In this document: piece after piece, positions 1-7,912 of the stretch
Numbering within the stretch: position 1 is the first letter of the stretch
Layout: each line of letters starts with the position of its first letter
Source: Cryomorpha sp963836915
GTDB lineage: Bacteria > Bacteroidota > Bacteroidia > Flavobacteriales_D > Cryomorphaceae
DNA: 64,000 bases
Assembly: GCA_963836915.1 (NCBI GenBank)
Contig: CAWILH010000002.1
Coordinates: 3,596,001-3,660,000, forward strand
Direction of reading: 5' to 3'
Notes under the pieces: model-generated
Told to the model about the DNA's origin: nothing
What the model saw: the letters and a program-made list of their open reading frames with translations, nothing else
Databases searched by the model: none
Position numbers and translations under genes: made by a program

Positions 1-776
1 ATGGCGTTAATAATCGTATTGCCGAAAGGCTGAACCTTCAGAATCGAAAAATTTTGCAACCCAAATCGGGTATGCTCGAAAAGGTGGTTTTTTTTGTTCC
101 CAAAACTGAAGCAGGCAGCGTGAAGGAGTCATTGTTTTCCGCTGGAGCGGGAAAAATTGGAGAATACGACCGGTGTAGTTTTGAAGCAAACGGAGTCGGA
201 CAGTTTCGCCCATCTGACTGCGCGAGCCCCAGCAAGGGTCAAGCCGGCTTTACCGAACGAGTAGACGAGCTTCGGGTAGAGATGATGTACGCCAAACCAT
301 TGCGGCAAGCGGTGATCACACAGTTAAAATTGGCTCATCCTTATGAAGAAGTCTCTTATTTTATTCATGCGTTGGAAAACGAAAATCAAGACTTGGGATC
401 TGGAATGATTGGTGAGCTTCCAAGGGCGATGCCTTTCTCAGAATTTCTGATTCATCTCAAGTCCTCAATGGACATCGCTCAGGTAAGGCATACTGCAGAT
501 CATGGCAGAACAATCTCAAATGTAGCGCTTTGCGGCGGAGCCGGAAGTTTTTTGACCCGCCGCGCCATCACAGCTGGAGCGGATGTTTTCGTAACCGCCG
601 ATGTAAAGTACCACGAGTTTTTTGATGCAGACCGGCATACGATTATCGCCGATATCGGACACTATGAGAGTGAAAGGTTTACAATAGACTTGATCGCAGA
701 TTTTTTAAGGGAAAAATTTAGTACTTTTGCGACCCATTTGACGGATACAAATACAAACCCCATTCATTACAGTTAA
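1..776 (+). CDS. NIF3-like dinuclear metal-centre protein (YbgI/YqfO family), 5' end outside window
   Basis: C-terminal two thirds of a NIF3/DUF34 family protein. The reading frame is open from base 3 (GVNNRIAERL..., typical of the region before the YqfO-type insert), so the true start lies upstream. Family features visible are the central insert-like region (about residues 20-110 of the visible part), a VRHTADHG segment, the metal-site stretch VTADVKYHEFFDA and the C-terminal GHYESE in which His and Glu are the usual metal ligands. NIF3 proteins form toroidal hexamers with a di-metal site. Their reaction is not settled, and a role in repairing damaged nucleotides or cofactors (GTP cyclohydrolase I type 2-like) has been proposed. 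The next gene begins 2 bases after the stop, so the two are probably co-transcribed, a common pairing in Bacteroidota. Confidence 0.9.
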   Translation, partial: GVNNRIAERLNLQNRKILQPKSGMLEKVVFFVPKTEAGSVKESLFSAGAGKIGEYDRCSFEANGVGQFRPSDCASPSKGQAGFTERVDELRVEMMYAKPLRQAVITQLKLAHPYEEVSYFIHALENENQDLGSGMIGELPRAMPFSEFLIHLKSSMDIAQVRHTADHGRTISNVALCGGAGSFLTRRAITAGADVFVTADVKYHEFFDADRHTIIADIGHYESERFTIDLIADFLREKFSTFATHLTDTNTNPIHYS

Positions 777-778
777 TT

Positions 779-1570
779 ATGGCTGCAGCAAGCAAGAAAT
801 CGTTATCTCCGGAAGATAAACTAAGAGCACTTTATAGCCTTCAACTGATCGACTCGCGCATCGATAAGATCAAAACCGTGCGTGGTGAGCTTCCGCTGGA
901 AGTAGAAGACTTAGAAGATGAAATCGAAGGTCTCACCACCCGCTTTCAAAAGATGAAAGACGATATCAAGGCGCTAGAAGATGAGATCTCGAATAAAAAA
1001 AACGCTACTACCGATGCTAAGGCTTTGATCAAGAAGTATAAAGAGCAGCAAGAAAACGTGCGTAATAATCGTGAGTTTGATTCGCTCAGCAAAGAGTTAG
1101 AATATCAAGATCTTGAAATCAAGCTTGCAGACAAGCGAATTAAAGAACTGAAGGCGAAAATAGATGCAAAGCAATCTGTGCTCACCGAAACAGAAGAAGA
1201 ATTGACAGGCCGTCAAAAAGACTTGGACACGAAGCGCAAAGAACTCGATGAAATCATCAGCGAGACGAAGCGGGAAGAAGATGCTTTGAGAAAGAAATCA
1301 AACGATGCAGCAAAGATTATTGACGAGCGCTTAGTGACTGCTTATAAGAGAATACGGGGTGGTTCGAAAAATGGTTTGGCCGTGGTGCCAATAGACCGTC
1401 AGGCTTCTGCGGGCTCTTATATTAAAATTCCACCACAGCGCCAGCTAGATGTTGCGGCACGAACTAAAATAATAGTAGATGAGCATAGCGGCCGAATTTT
1501 GGTAGATGCTGAACTTGCAGAAGAAGAACAGGAGAAAATGGACACTATGCTAGCTAAGTTGCTAAAATAA
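779..1570 (+). CDS. Coiled-coil zinc-ribbon family protein (DUF164/CdsZ-like) lacking all zinc cysteines
   Basis: 263-residue cytoplasmic protein with a long charged coiled coil (about residues 30-190) followed by the C-terminal domain usually called the C4-type zinc ribbon (zf-RING_7). The surrounding signature is intact (KNGLAVVPI, then KIPPQRQLD, then KIIV....GRILVDAEL), but the two CxxC knuckles normally seen there are replaced: Ser210/Ser213 (SAGS) and Asp234/Ser237 (DEHS). The ribbon fold may therefore persist without zinc. Homologues are linked to secretion-chaperone or RNA/ribosome roles in different bacteria, and the function here is not established. It follows the NIF3-like gene by 2 bases and is closed by a strong hairpin terminator. 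Confidence 0.85.
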   Translation: MAAASKKSLSPEDKLRALYSLQLIDSRIDKIKTVRGELPLEVEDLEDEIEGLTTRFQKMKDDIKALEDEISNKKNATTDAKALIKKYKEQQENVRNNREFDSLSKELEYQDLEIKLADKRIKELKAKIDAKQSVLTETEEELTGRQKDLDTKRKELDEIISETKREEDALRKKSNDAAKIIDERLVTAYKRIRGGSKNGLAVVPIDRQASAGSYIKIPPQRQLDVAARTKIIVDEHSGRILVDAELAEEEQEKMDTMLAKLLK

Positions 1571-1592
1571 AATAGCGCTCAAGATAAATTAT

Positions 1593-1625
1593 AAAGCCCG
1601 GCAAATTATTTTGCCGGGCTTTTTT
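1593..1625. terminator. Bidirectional rho-independent terminator
   Basis: A perfect 13-base stem (arms 1593-1605 and 1610-1622) with a TTAT loop. The core is GCCCGG/CCGGGC, with A-rich and T-rich flanks on both sides. It lies between convergent genes (zinc-ribbon family gene on +, porin-like gene on -), so it can end transcripts from either side. Confidence 0.9.
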
Positions 1626-1637
1626 GGAGTATAGCTT

Positions 1638-3098
1638 TTATAGTCGAATGCCCAATGTGAAGGCTAGGCTGCTATACTTATTGGTAAGCGTAGCTAGATT
1701 TGCCGAGCTGTTCGTAAGGTAGATCTCTTGGCTTGTGGCATATTGATAGGTAATGTCAAGGCTCCATGCAGCAGCACGGTATCCAAGGCCACCCGAATAT
1801 TGCAATCTATTTAAATTAGCATCTGTGAAATCATTCCCTTCGTTGGCATTGGAAAAATATCCGAAGCCGCCCCTGATAAGCCAGTTAGGCGTAAATCGAT
1901 ATTCACCCCCCGCACGGAATATATGGGTGGCAATAAAGTTTTCATTCACGATTTGATTGGCAAAGCTGAAGTCGGCGTCAGAACCGCTTCTATTCGATTC
2001 TTTGAGCTTGCCAGAGCTGATATTTGAATATTCGTATTGAGCACTCACCAATCCTTTTTTTCCAATAATGCCAGCCGCACTTGCCATGAATCTCCAAGGA
2101 GTGCGCAACCTGTACTCGAACACACTCACGGATGATTGGAGGTCGTAGTCATCGGTAGGGTTTCTTAATCTGCTGTCCAGCTCCGTTCTGTAGCTATCTG
2201 TGAGCGCAAATGTAGTAGGCGTCTGCACCGATCCTCCCAGCCTGAAATATTTATTCAGTTTTATGATAGCTCCTATTTTCAAATTGACCCCAAGACCTTC
2301 CGTCTCAAGATTTTCGCGGTACCTATAATTTACCAAATCGGTATTATTCTCATCGAGCGGTGTTTCATCTGTGCTTATTTCTTGATTATAAGAAAGCGAC
2401 TGAAACCCTATCCCGAGACCCAGATAAACACGGTCTTCATAATTTGATCCGAAGGTGAGCTGTGTTTCAGAGATGTTTCCGTCCCGCTCCGCTATTTGAC
2501 GCTGTTTAATATCTCCTGAGTTCCTGCCCACGTATTCAGTGTTTGTGCTTGTGGTGTCTATAGGGTCTATCACAAAGCCTTCGTATGCAAGACCCGCGCT
2601 AAACTCTGAAAGCTCCGATGCCAATAACCCTTTTCCTTCACGCGCAAAATCGGAAGTAAGCGATCGATCAAAAGGATTGGTTGAATTGATCTCAAGTTGA
2701 TCGTTGAACGTGTTTAACCGATTATAGGAAACTCCAAAATTGAACATCTTCCAGCTAGGGTTCCGTGTCTCATTGGCCAATACGAATCCAATATTGTTGA
2801 TGACCAGTTTCGATTTATTGGATGAGTTAAGCGCACCACTCAGCTCAGCGTCTATCGTATTTATTTCTACGGTTGGCGTAAATGATAAGTCGCCATAACG
2901 ATAAATGCCAACACCTGCCGGGTTGATGTGGATGGCCGACATATCACCACCCAGCGCGCCCATAGCCCCACCCAAGCCGTTAAAACGCGCAGTACCTAGA
3001 TTGTATTTAGAAGAGAGTCGAAGCACATCTGCTTCATTTTGAGCAGTAGCCCCCAGTCCGACCATCGTGAAGATGGCGATTGCTGTAATTCTGAGCAT
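1638..3098 (-). CDS. Outer-membrane beta-barrel protein, OmpP1/FadL (TodX) family
   Basis: 486-residue exported protein. I chose the start at 3098 because it opens directly into a signal peptide (MLRITAIAIFTMVGLGATAQ). The longer frame to 3176 would overlap the neighbour and has no signal. The mature N-terminus carries the FadL/PorV-type stretch with ARFNGLGGAMGALGGD followed by INPAG, and the rest shows alternating beta strands and ends in an aromatic/hydrophobic strand (FTLGIRL) typical of outer-membrane barrels. FadL-like proteins pass hydrophobic compounds across the outer membrane, and the substrate here is unknown. The gene lies 28 bases downstream of the lipoprotein gene, probably in the same transcript. 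Confidence 0.85.
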   Translation of the reverse strand: MLRITAIAIFTMVGLGATAQNEADVLRLSSKYNLGTARFNGLGGAMGALGGDMSAIHINPAGVGIYRYGDLSFTPTVEINTIDAELSGALNSSNKSKLVINNIGFVLANETRNPSWKMFNFGVSYNRLNTFNDQLEINSTNPFDRSLTSDFAREGKGLLASELSEFSAGLAYEGFVIDPIDTTSTNTEYVGRNSGDIKQRQIAERDGNISETQLTFGSNYEDRVYLGLGIGFQSLSYNQEISTDETPLDENNTDLVNYRYRENLETEGLGVNLKIGAIIKLNKYFRLGGSVQTPTTFALTDSYRTELDSRLRNPTDDYDLQSSVSVFEYRLRTPWRFMASAAGIIGKKGLVSAQYEYSNISSGKLKESNRSGSDADFSFANQIVNENFIATHIFRAGGEYRFTPNWLIRGGFGYFSNANEGNDFTDANLNRLQYSGGLGYRAAAWSLDITYQYATSQEIYLTNSSANLATLTNKYSSLAFTLGIRL

Positions 3099-3126
3099 AA
3101 TTAATTGCGTATGATTAGGATACTGT

Positions 3127-4575
3127 TTATCTACTACGTGTGCTTCTCGTGGGCGATGAGCTGCCAGAAGAGCCACTACCTGAGCTCCTTGACGGAGATG
3201 ACGATGGAGAAGAATAGGTGGGGGTCGAGGGGCTGCTCGAACTTCTAGATCTTTGATAGGTATTTGAATTTGAGCCAGACCTTCTCACTCCGTTTGATGA
3301 CGGAGAAGCATAGTTAGTATTGCTCCTAGTCCGGTTTATTGTAGCATTCTGTCTTTCCCTCGAGTAAGGAGAAACGGAATTGCGCGAATTATTATCATTA
3401 GCTCCGCTAACCGAATTAATTCCAGAGTCCCTCGTATTTACAGACCGATTTGGGCGCTGATACGTACTCCGGCTGTCAGCTCTATTTACCGACCTGCTTT
3501 CGGAAGCGTTGGCGCCATTTAAAGTGTTGGTTCTCTCGCGGGTGGGTGACTCTGCACGTACATAATCTCTTTGTACGTTTCTATATTGCCCATCTCTATT
3601 ATTGGTCTGGGTATTAATCGCGTTTGATTCTGACCGCGGCGACCTGTTACTTCCAGCTGACGTTGATCCAGCTGCAGTCTGGTTGCCATCGGCACTTTTC
3701 CGGATATCTCTTTTGCCCGTGTCAGGGTCAACACCCTGCTGGGAAATCACACCACCGCGCGAAGGGCGCGCTGAATTAGTTGATGTAGCTCGTTGCGTGT
3801 TTGAAAAGCCGGCGTTTCCACCGTCATTTATAATTCCATTTCCAAAGCCGGAATAATATGGATTGTTACCAAAGCCAAACCCAGGAGTTGGGCAAAATGG
3901 ATTATAACTGAAACCACCATTCATATAGGGGTTAAACCCAAAGGGGCTGTAGCCATAAGGATTGAAGGCGTAGGGGTTCCCAAAGTAAGAGTTGTTAAAA
4001 GGACTGAAAGGAGAGTACATGGGGTACCCATATGAGAATCTCGGCCCAAAAGGATCGCCGTAAAAGCCTCCGAAATTTCCGAAACCATTATTTCTTGGAA
4101 AGCCATAATTAAAACCGGTATTCCAATAAGGGCTTCCGCCAAAGGAAGAATACCCTAAGCCGACATTCCAATTTGGACCATTGTTAATGCCGCCGAAACC
4201 TCTATCGTCATATATGTATGCATTGGAATTGGATCGGTGAAAGTTATTAATCCTTCTGCCATAATCATCTTCGTAGTAATCATCAGTAAATTCTTGCGTC
4301 TCTTCGGGCTGTTCATCAATGTCTTCGACGTAGTTTTCATTGCCATAGTAACTTTGCTCTGCTGCAGAAGCATTGCCAAGCGGTTCGTCCCAAGAAGGTT
4401 GTGTTGGGTTTTGCTCATTGGCGGAAGCCGAAAGAGCCGTACTACCAGAATAATATATATCGTCGTACTCGCTAAGTCTAGACAGCTCTTCGGAAGAGCT
4501 ACATGAAGCTAGAAGAGCCATGATTGCTAATGCAGGGATAATTTTGGAATATCGTATTACTTCAGTTTTCATCAT
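3127..4575 (-). CDS. Low-complexity Gly/Asn/Tyr- then Ser/Arg-rich lipoprotein
   Basis: 482-residue predicted lipoprotein with a lipobox LLASC (Cys about residue 25). Three composition zones follow: an acidic segment (about 40-110, many Glu, Asp and Tyr), a Gly/Asn/Phe/Tyr/Pro-rich segment (about 120-260, repeated NPY/GFG/YGY-like motifs), and a Ser/Arg/Asn/Thr-rich tail (about 270-482) rich in RS, SSP and TRS dipeptides. I recognise no catalytic domain. Such proteins occur beside the FadL-like porin and proS in other Flavobacteriales. A surface-exposed, possibly sticky or structural role is an inference from composition only. A Bacteroidota-type promoter lies just upstream. Confidence 0.75.
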   Translation of the reverse strand: MMKTEVIRYSKIIPALAIMALLASCSSSEELSRLSEYDDIYYSGSTALSASANEQNPTQPSWDEPLGNASAAEQSYYGNENYVEDIDEQPEETQEFTDDYYEDDYGRRINNFHRSNSNAYIYDDRGFGGINNGPNWNVGLGYSSFGGSPYWNTGFNYGFPRNNGFGNFGGFYGDPFGPRFSYGYPMYSPFSPFNNSYFGNPYAFNPYGYSPFGFNPYMNGGFSYNPFCPTPGFGFGNNPYYSGFGNGIINDGGNAGFSNTQRATSTNSARPSRGGVISQQGVDPDTGKRDIRKSADGNQTAAGSTSAGSNRSPRSESNAINTQTNNRDGQYRNVQRDYVRAESPTRERTNTLNGANASESRSVNRADSRSTYQRPNRSVNTRDSGINSVSGANDNNSRNSVSPYSRERQNATINRTRSNTNYASPSSNGVRRSGSNSNTYQRSRSSSSPSTPTYSSPSSSPSRSSGSGSSGSSSPTRSTRSR

Positions 4576-4597
4576 TTTACAGTTTAAAACGCTTCGA

Positions 4598-4628
4598 TAA
4601 AGTTAAAAAACTTATTTTCGCGAGCCAA
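4598..4628 (-). promoter_or_regulatory. Candidate promoter for the lipoprotein-porin pair
   Basis: On the minus strand, TTG (4628-4626), a 20-base spacer, then TAACTTTA (4605-4598) approximates the Bacteroidota sigma-ABfr consensus TTTG/TAnnTTTG. It sits about 23 bases before the lipoprotein start codon. The last base of the -7 box is A, not G. Confidence 0.45.
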
Positions 4629-4717
4629 TTTAAGAATTGCAAAAATTGGATGGCTGGGCTTTGAAGCGCTATGTTATTCTACTCGATAAATTACAAGAAC
4701 TATTCCAAAAATAAGTA

Positions 4718-6189
4718 ATGGTGAAAAACTTGACTTCTAGGGAAGAAAATTACTCTAATTGGTATAACGAGCTTGTTTCTCAGGCAGATCTTGCCGAGCA
4801 TTCAGAAGTACGTGGATGCATGGTTATCAAACCACATGGATATGCTATATGGGAGAAGATGCAGAGGGCACTTGACGATATGTTCAAAGCAACCGGTCAT
4901 CAAAATGCGTATTTCCCTTTATTGATACCGAAGTCTTATTTCAGCAAGGAAGCGAGCCATGTGGAAGGCTTCGCCAAGGAATGCGCGGTAGTGACGCACT
5001 ACCGCCTAAAGACTGATCCAGAAACGGGTGAAGTGGTGGTAGATGAAACGGCTAAGCTGGAAGAAGAACTTATCGTAAGGCCTACCTCAGAGACCATCAT
5101 CTGGAATACCTATAAAGGATGGATTCAAAGCTATAGGAACCTGCCGATATTGGTGAATCAGTGGGCTAATGTGGTGCGGTGGGAGATGCGTACCCGATTA
5201 TTTCTGAGAACATCGGAGTTTCTTTGGCAAGAGGGCCACACCGCCCATGCCACCAAGCAGGAAGCGATAGAAGAATCAGAGCGTATGCTTGATGTCTACG
5301 CCCAATTTGCTGAAGAGTGGATGGCCATCCCCGTTATTAAAGGGTTCAAGACGGTGAGTGAGCGGTTTGCCGGAGCATTGGAAACCTATTGTATAGAAGC
5401 TTTAATGCAGGATGGCAAGGCGCTCCAGGCAGGAACATCCCATTTTCTAGGTCAAAATTTTGCGAAAGCCTTTGATGTAAAATATGTTTCCAAGGAAGGA
5501 AAAGAAGAACTTGTATGGGCTACTAGTTGGGGAGTGTCCACCCGCCTGATGGGAGCGCTCATTATGACGCATAGCGATGACAATGGATTAGTGCTTCCGC
5601 CAAAGCTCGCTCCGATTCAAGTAGCTATCGTACCGATATACCGAGAGCAAGGTCAGCTAGAGGCTATTTCAGAGAAACTAAAGCCGATGATTGATGATTT
5701 GAAATCCCGCGGAATTTCTGTAAAGTTTGACGATGACGATAACCGAAAGCCAGGGTGGAAATTTGCCGAGTATGAAATGAAAGGTGTGCCGATTCGACTG
5801 GCGATGGGCCGCGCGATTTGGAAAGTAATTCCATAGAGCTTGCCAGGAGGGATACTTTGGAAAAGGAAGTAGTTGGATTTGATGGAATCGCCGAACACGT
5901 AGAAGCGCTATTGGTAACCATTCAGGCCGATATGCTATCGAAGGCCTTAGCTCATCGAGAAGCTCGAACCTACTCTGTAGATACTTGGGACGAATTTACC
6001 GCGCAGTTGGAAGAAGGCGGGTTCATAGCTGCCCATTGGGATGGCTCAGCCGAAACGGAAGAGTTGATAAAGAAAAAGACGAAGGCCACCATACGCTGTA
6101 TTCCATTAAATAATAAAGCCGAGAGCGGATCGTGCATCTTTTCGGGGAAGCCATCCACACAACGTGTATTGTTTGCAAAGGCTTATTGA
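4718..6189 (+). CDS. proS: Proline--tRNA ligase (archaeal/short type), interrupted by a one-base deletion
   Basis: Prolyl-tRNA synthetase, which charges tRNA-Pro in the cytoplasm. The first frame (4718-5836) holds the class II core: YFPLLIPKSYF, the RPTSE motif 2 loop, the TSHFLGQNFAKAFD segment and the start of the anticodon-binding domain. It then breaks at about 5809, where GGGCC-GCGC lacks one C compared with the expected Met-Gly-Pro-Arg-Asp-Leu. The second frame continues with SIELARRDTLEKEVV and the family's usual C-terminal domain ending RVLFAKAY at 6189. Repaired, the protein is 490 residues, the normal size for this type. Because the gene should be essential and both halves are well conserved, a sequencing or assembly error is more likely than inactivation. 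Confidence 0.93.
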
Positions 6190-6244
6190 ATTTAAAAGGG
6201 CTACTTCGGAGCAGAAATATTGGAATACTTTTATTCTTTTAGAA

Positions 6245-6274
6245 TTTGCAAAATGAAAAAAGCTCTTATATTTG
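6245..6274 (+). promoter_or_regulatory. Promoter of tRNA-Glu
   Basis: TTTG (6245-6248), an 18-base spacer and TATATTTG (6267-6274) match the Bacteroidota promoter consensus, ending 19 bases before the mature tRNA 5' end. Confidence 0.7.
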
Positions 6275-6293
6275 CACCCGCTATTGAAAAAAT

Positions 6294-6365
6294 GGCCCGT
6301 TCGTCTAGGGGTTAGGACGCCAGGTTTTCATCCTGGTAACAGGGGTTCGATTCCCCTACGGGCTA
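6294..6365 (+). tRNA. tRNA-Glu (anticodon TTC)
   Basis: A 72-base cloverleaf. The acceptor stem pairs GGCCCGT with ACGGGCT (one G-U at position 1-72) and the discriminator base is A at 6365. The anticodon stem CCAGG/CCTGG encloses a 7-base loop with TTC at 6327-6329, and the T arm is AGGGG TTCGATT CCCCT. CCA is not encoded. Its own promoter lies upstream and a hairpin terminator directly downstream. The 3' end is duplicated twice more downstream. Confidence 0.96.
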
Positions 6366-6708
6366 CTAGAAAAGGAGATTGTTCGCAAGGATGATCTCTT
6401 TTTTTATGGATTTAAGTTTCGATATCGAAGGGAGTAGGGGGATCGAAGCCCGGGGTTAACTTAGCAGAGCGTCTCTTCAAAACCAAAAAAAACAGATAGT
6501 CATTTGAAATTCCCCTACGGGCTACTAGAAAAGGAGATTGTTCGCAAGGATGATCTCTTTTTTTATAGATTTAAGTTTCGATATCGAAAGGAGTAGGGGG
6601 ATCGAAGCCTGGGGTTCGAACTTAGCGGAGCGTCTCTTCAAAACCAAAAAAAACAGATAGTCATTTGAAATTCCCCTACGGGCTACTGGAAAAGGAGATT
6701 GTTCGCAA
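6350..6708 (+). repeat. Tandem 159/161-bp repeats beginning with the tRNA-Glu 3' end
   Basis: Two full units (6350-6508 and 6509-6669) and a third truncated one (6670-about 6708) each start with ATTCCCCTACGGGCTACT, which is the T-arm 3' half, acceptor strand and discriminator of tRNA-Glu plus two bases. Each then continues with the terminator hairpin. The full units also share a palindrome TTCGATATCGAA, a GGGGGATCGAAGCC segment and an A-rich block. By eye they differ at a handful of positions and one 2-base indel. No coding potential is seen. Repeats of a tRNA 3' end in direct orientation resemble attachment-site duplications, but the units are far too short to hold an element, so slippage-type tandem duplication is equally possible. 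Confidence 0.85.
6370..6405 (+). terminator. Terminator of tRNA-Glu
   Basis: AAAAGGAGAT (6370-6379) pairs with ATCTCTTTTT (6394-6403), with one G-T pair, and runs into a T tract. The inner loop contains a small TTG-TTCG-CAA hairpin. The same structure recurs in the second repeat unit. Confidence 0.6.
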
Positions 6709-6796
6709 AATATGCTTTTTTGTTCATAGTCACGTCCTTTAGCTGTGAAACGCGAGGCGATTCTTTTTGGTGCTGCGATCTATTCGCTGGCGCGTA

Positions 6797-6826
6797 TTGT
6801 GACATATGAAATTTGTGTTATATTTG
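6797..6826 (+). promoter_or_regulatory. Promoter of rpsT
   Basis: TTG (6797-6799), a 19-base spacer and TATATTTG (6819-6826) are a near-perfect Bacteroidota promoter, 39 bases before the rpsT start codon. Confidence 0.75.
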
Positions 6827-6865
6827 CACTCCAATTTTTGAGATTACTATAAGAATAGATATATA

Positions 6866-7117
6866 ATGGCAAATCATAAATCAGCTTTAAAGCGTATCAG
6901 GTCAACAGAAAAGAGCCGTGTGCGTAATCGTTTTCAACATAAGACTACGCGTAATGCAATCAAGAAATTGCGCGAGCTTACCGATAAGAAAGAAGCTGAA
7001 GCGCTTCTTAAAGATGTTACCGCAATGGTAGACAAACTTGCTAAGCGAAACATCATCCACACCAACAAAGCCGGAAACTTGAAGTCGAAATTGACGAAGC
7101 ACGTGAACACGCTTTAG
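6866..7117 (+). CDS. rpsT: 30S ribosomal protein S20
   Basis: 83-residue, strongly basic, all-helical protein starting MANHKSALKRIR and ending in a Lys-rich helix (NKAGNLKSKLTKHV), which is full length for bacterial S20. It binds 16S rRNA in the body of the small subunit and acts early in its assembly. It is a single-gene transcript with its own consensus promoter (6797-6826) and a strong downstream terminator (7136-7180). Confidence 0.98.
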   Translation: MANHKSALKRIRSTEKSRVRNRFQHKTTRNAIKKLRELTDKKEAEALLKDVTAMVDKLAKRNIIHTNKAGNLKSKLTKHVNTL

Positions 7118-7135
7118 ATAAAGCCCCATAAAATT

Positions 7136-7180
7136 AAAAACCCATCGCAGGATCTTTATTCCAACGATGGGTTTTTTTTT
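7136..7180 (+). terminator. Rho-independent terminator of rpsT
   Basis: AAAAACCCATCG (7136-7147) pairs with CGATGGGTTTTT (7165-7176), followed by an uninterrupted T run to 7180. The loop is 17 bases. Confidence 0.85.
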
Positions 7181-7209
7181 ACCTTGTTACTTCGTATCGA
7201 TTTGTAATT

Positions 7210-7908
7210 ATGAAGGAAATTACCGAAGTAGCTGGAATTAAATCATGGGCAGAAGATGATCGGCCTAGGGAAAAGCTATTGCTTAAGGGGCGCCAGGCAC
7301 TTTCTGATGCAGAATTGATTGCTATCTTAATTGGTTCCGGTACGCGCGACGTCTCCGCTGTTGACCTTTCAAAAAGTATTCTTGCCGCTTTCGGAAACCA
7401 ACTTAATAATCTAGGTAGAGTAAAAATCGATGAGCTGCTGAAGTTTAAGGGAATTGGTGTGGCCAAAGCAATCTCCATATTGGCTGCCCTAGAGCTCGGA
7501 AGGAGGCGTAAAGATGAATCTCCCACCGCGAAGAAGCGAATTACATCAAGCCAAGATGTATATGACATTATCGGCACCGTACTCGCTGATATCGATCACG
7601 AAGAGTTTTGGATCTTATTGTTGGACCGTGGACATAAAGTTAAAGAGAAGGTTTGCATAAGCCGCGGAGGAATCTCAGGAACGGTCGTAGATCAAAGGTT
7701 AATATTCAAGCCGGCTATCGAGAAGCTCTCTTCGGCCATTATTCTATGCCATAACCATCCCAGTGGCTCCCTCCATCCGAGTGAGCAGGACAAGCAGCTC
7801 ACCAAGAAGCTTATTGCTAGTGCGAAGCTGATAGAAATACCTATCCTAGACCACATTATTTACACTGATCAAGGATATTATAGCTTTGCCGATGAAGGAT
7901 TAATTTAA
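7210..7908 (+). CDS. radC: RadC-family JAB/MPN+ domain protein
   Basis: 232-residue RadC protein. The N-terminal helix-hairpin-helix region (about 60-90, LLKFKGIGVAKA) is followed by the JAB/MPN+ domain, in which HNHPSG...SEQD (about 180-193) supplies the zinc ligands. RadC was named for DNA repair, but its actual activity is unresolved. The metalloprotease-like fold is intact here. The start at 7210 follows an AT-rich region just past the rpsT terminator. wecB starts 4 bases after the stop, so the pair is likely co-transcribed. Confidence 0.93.
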   Translation: MKEITEVAGIKSWAEDDRPREKLLLKGRQALSDAELIAILIGSGTRDVSAVDLSKSILAAFGNQLNNLGRVKIDELLKFKGIGVAKAISILAALELGRRRKDESPTAKKRITSSQDVYDIIGTVLADIDHEEFWILLLDRGHKVKEKVCISRGGISGTVVDQRLIFKPAIEKLSSAIILCHNHPSGSLHPSEQDKQLTKKLIASAKLIEIPILDHIIYTDQGYYSFADEGLI

Positions 7909-7912
7909 ATGT

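Noticed and set aside
6350..6708. Tandem repeats considered as a CRISPR array
   Set aside because: Units are about 160 bases with near-identical full length and no unique spacers, and no cas genes are present.
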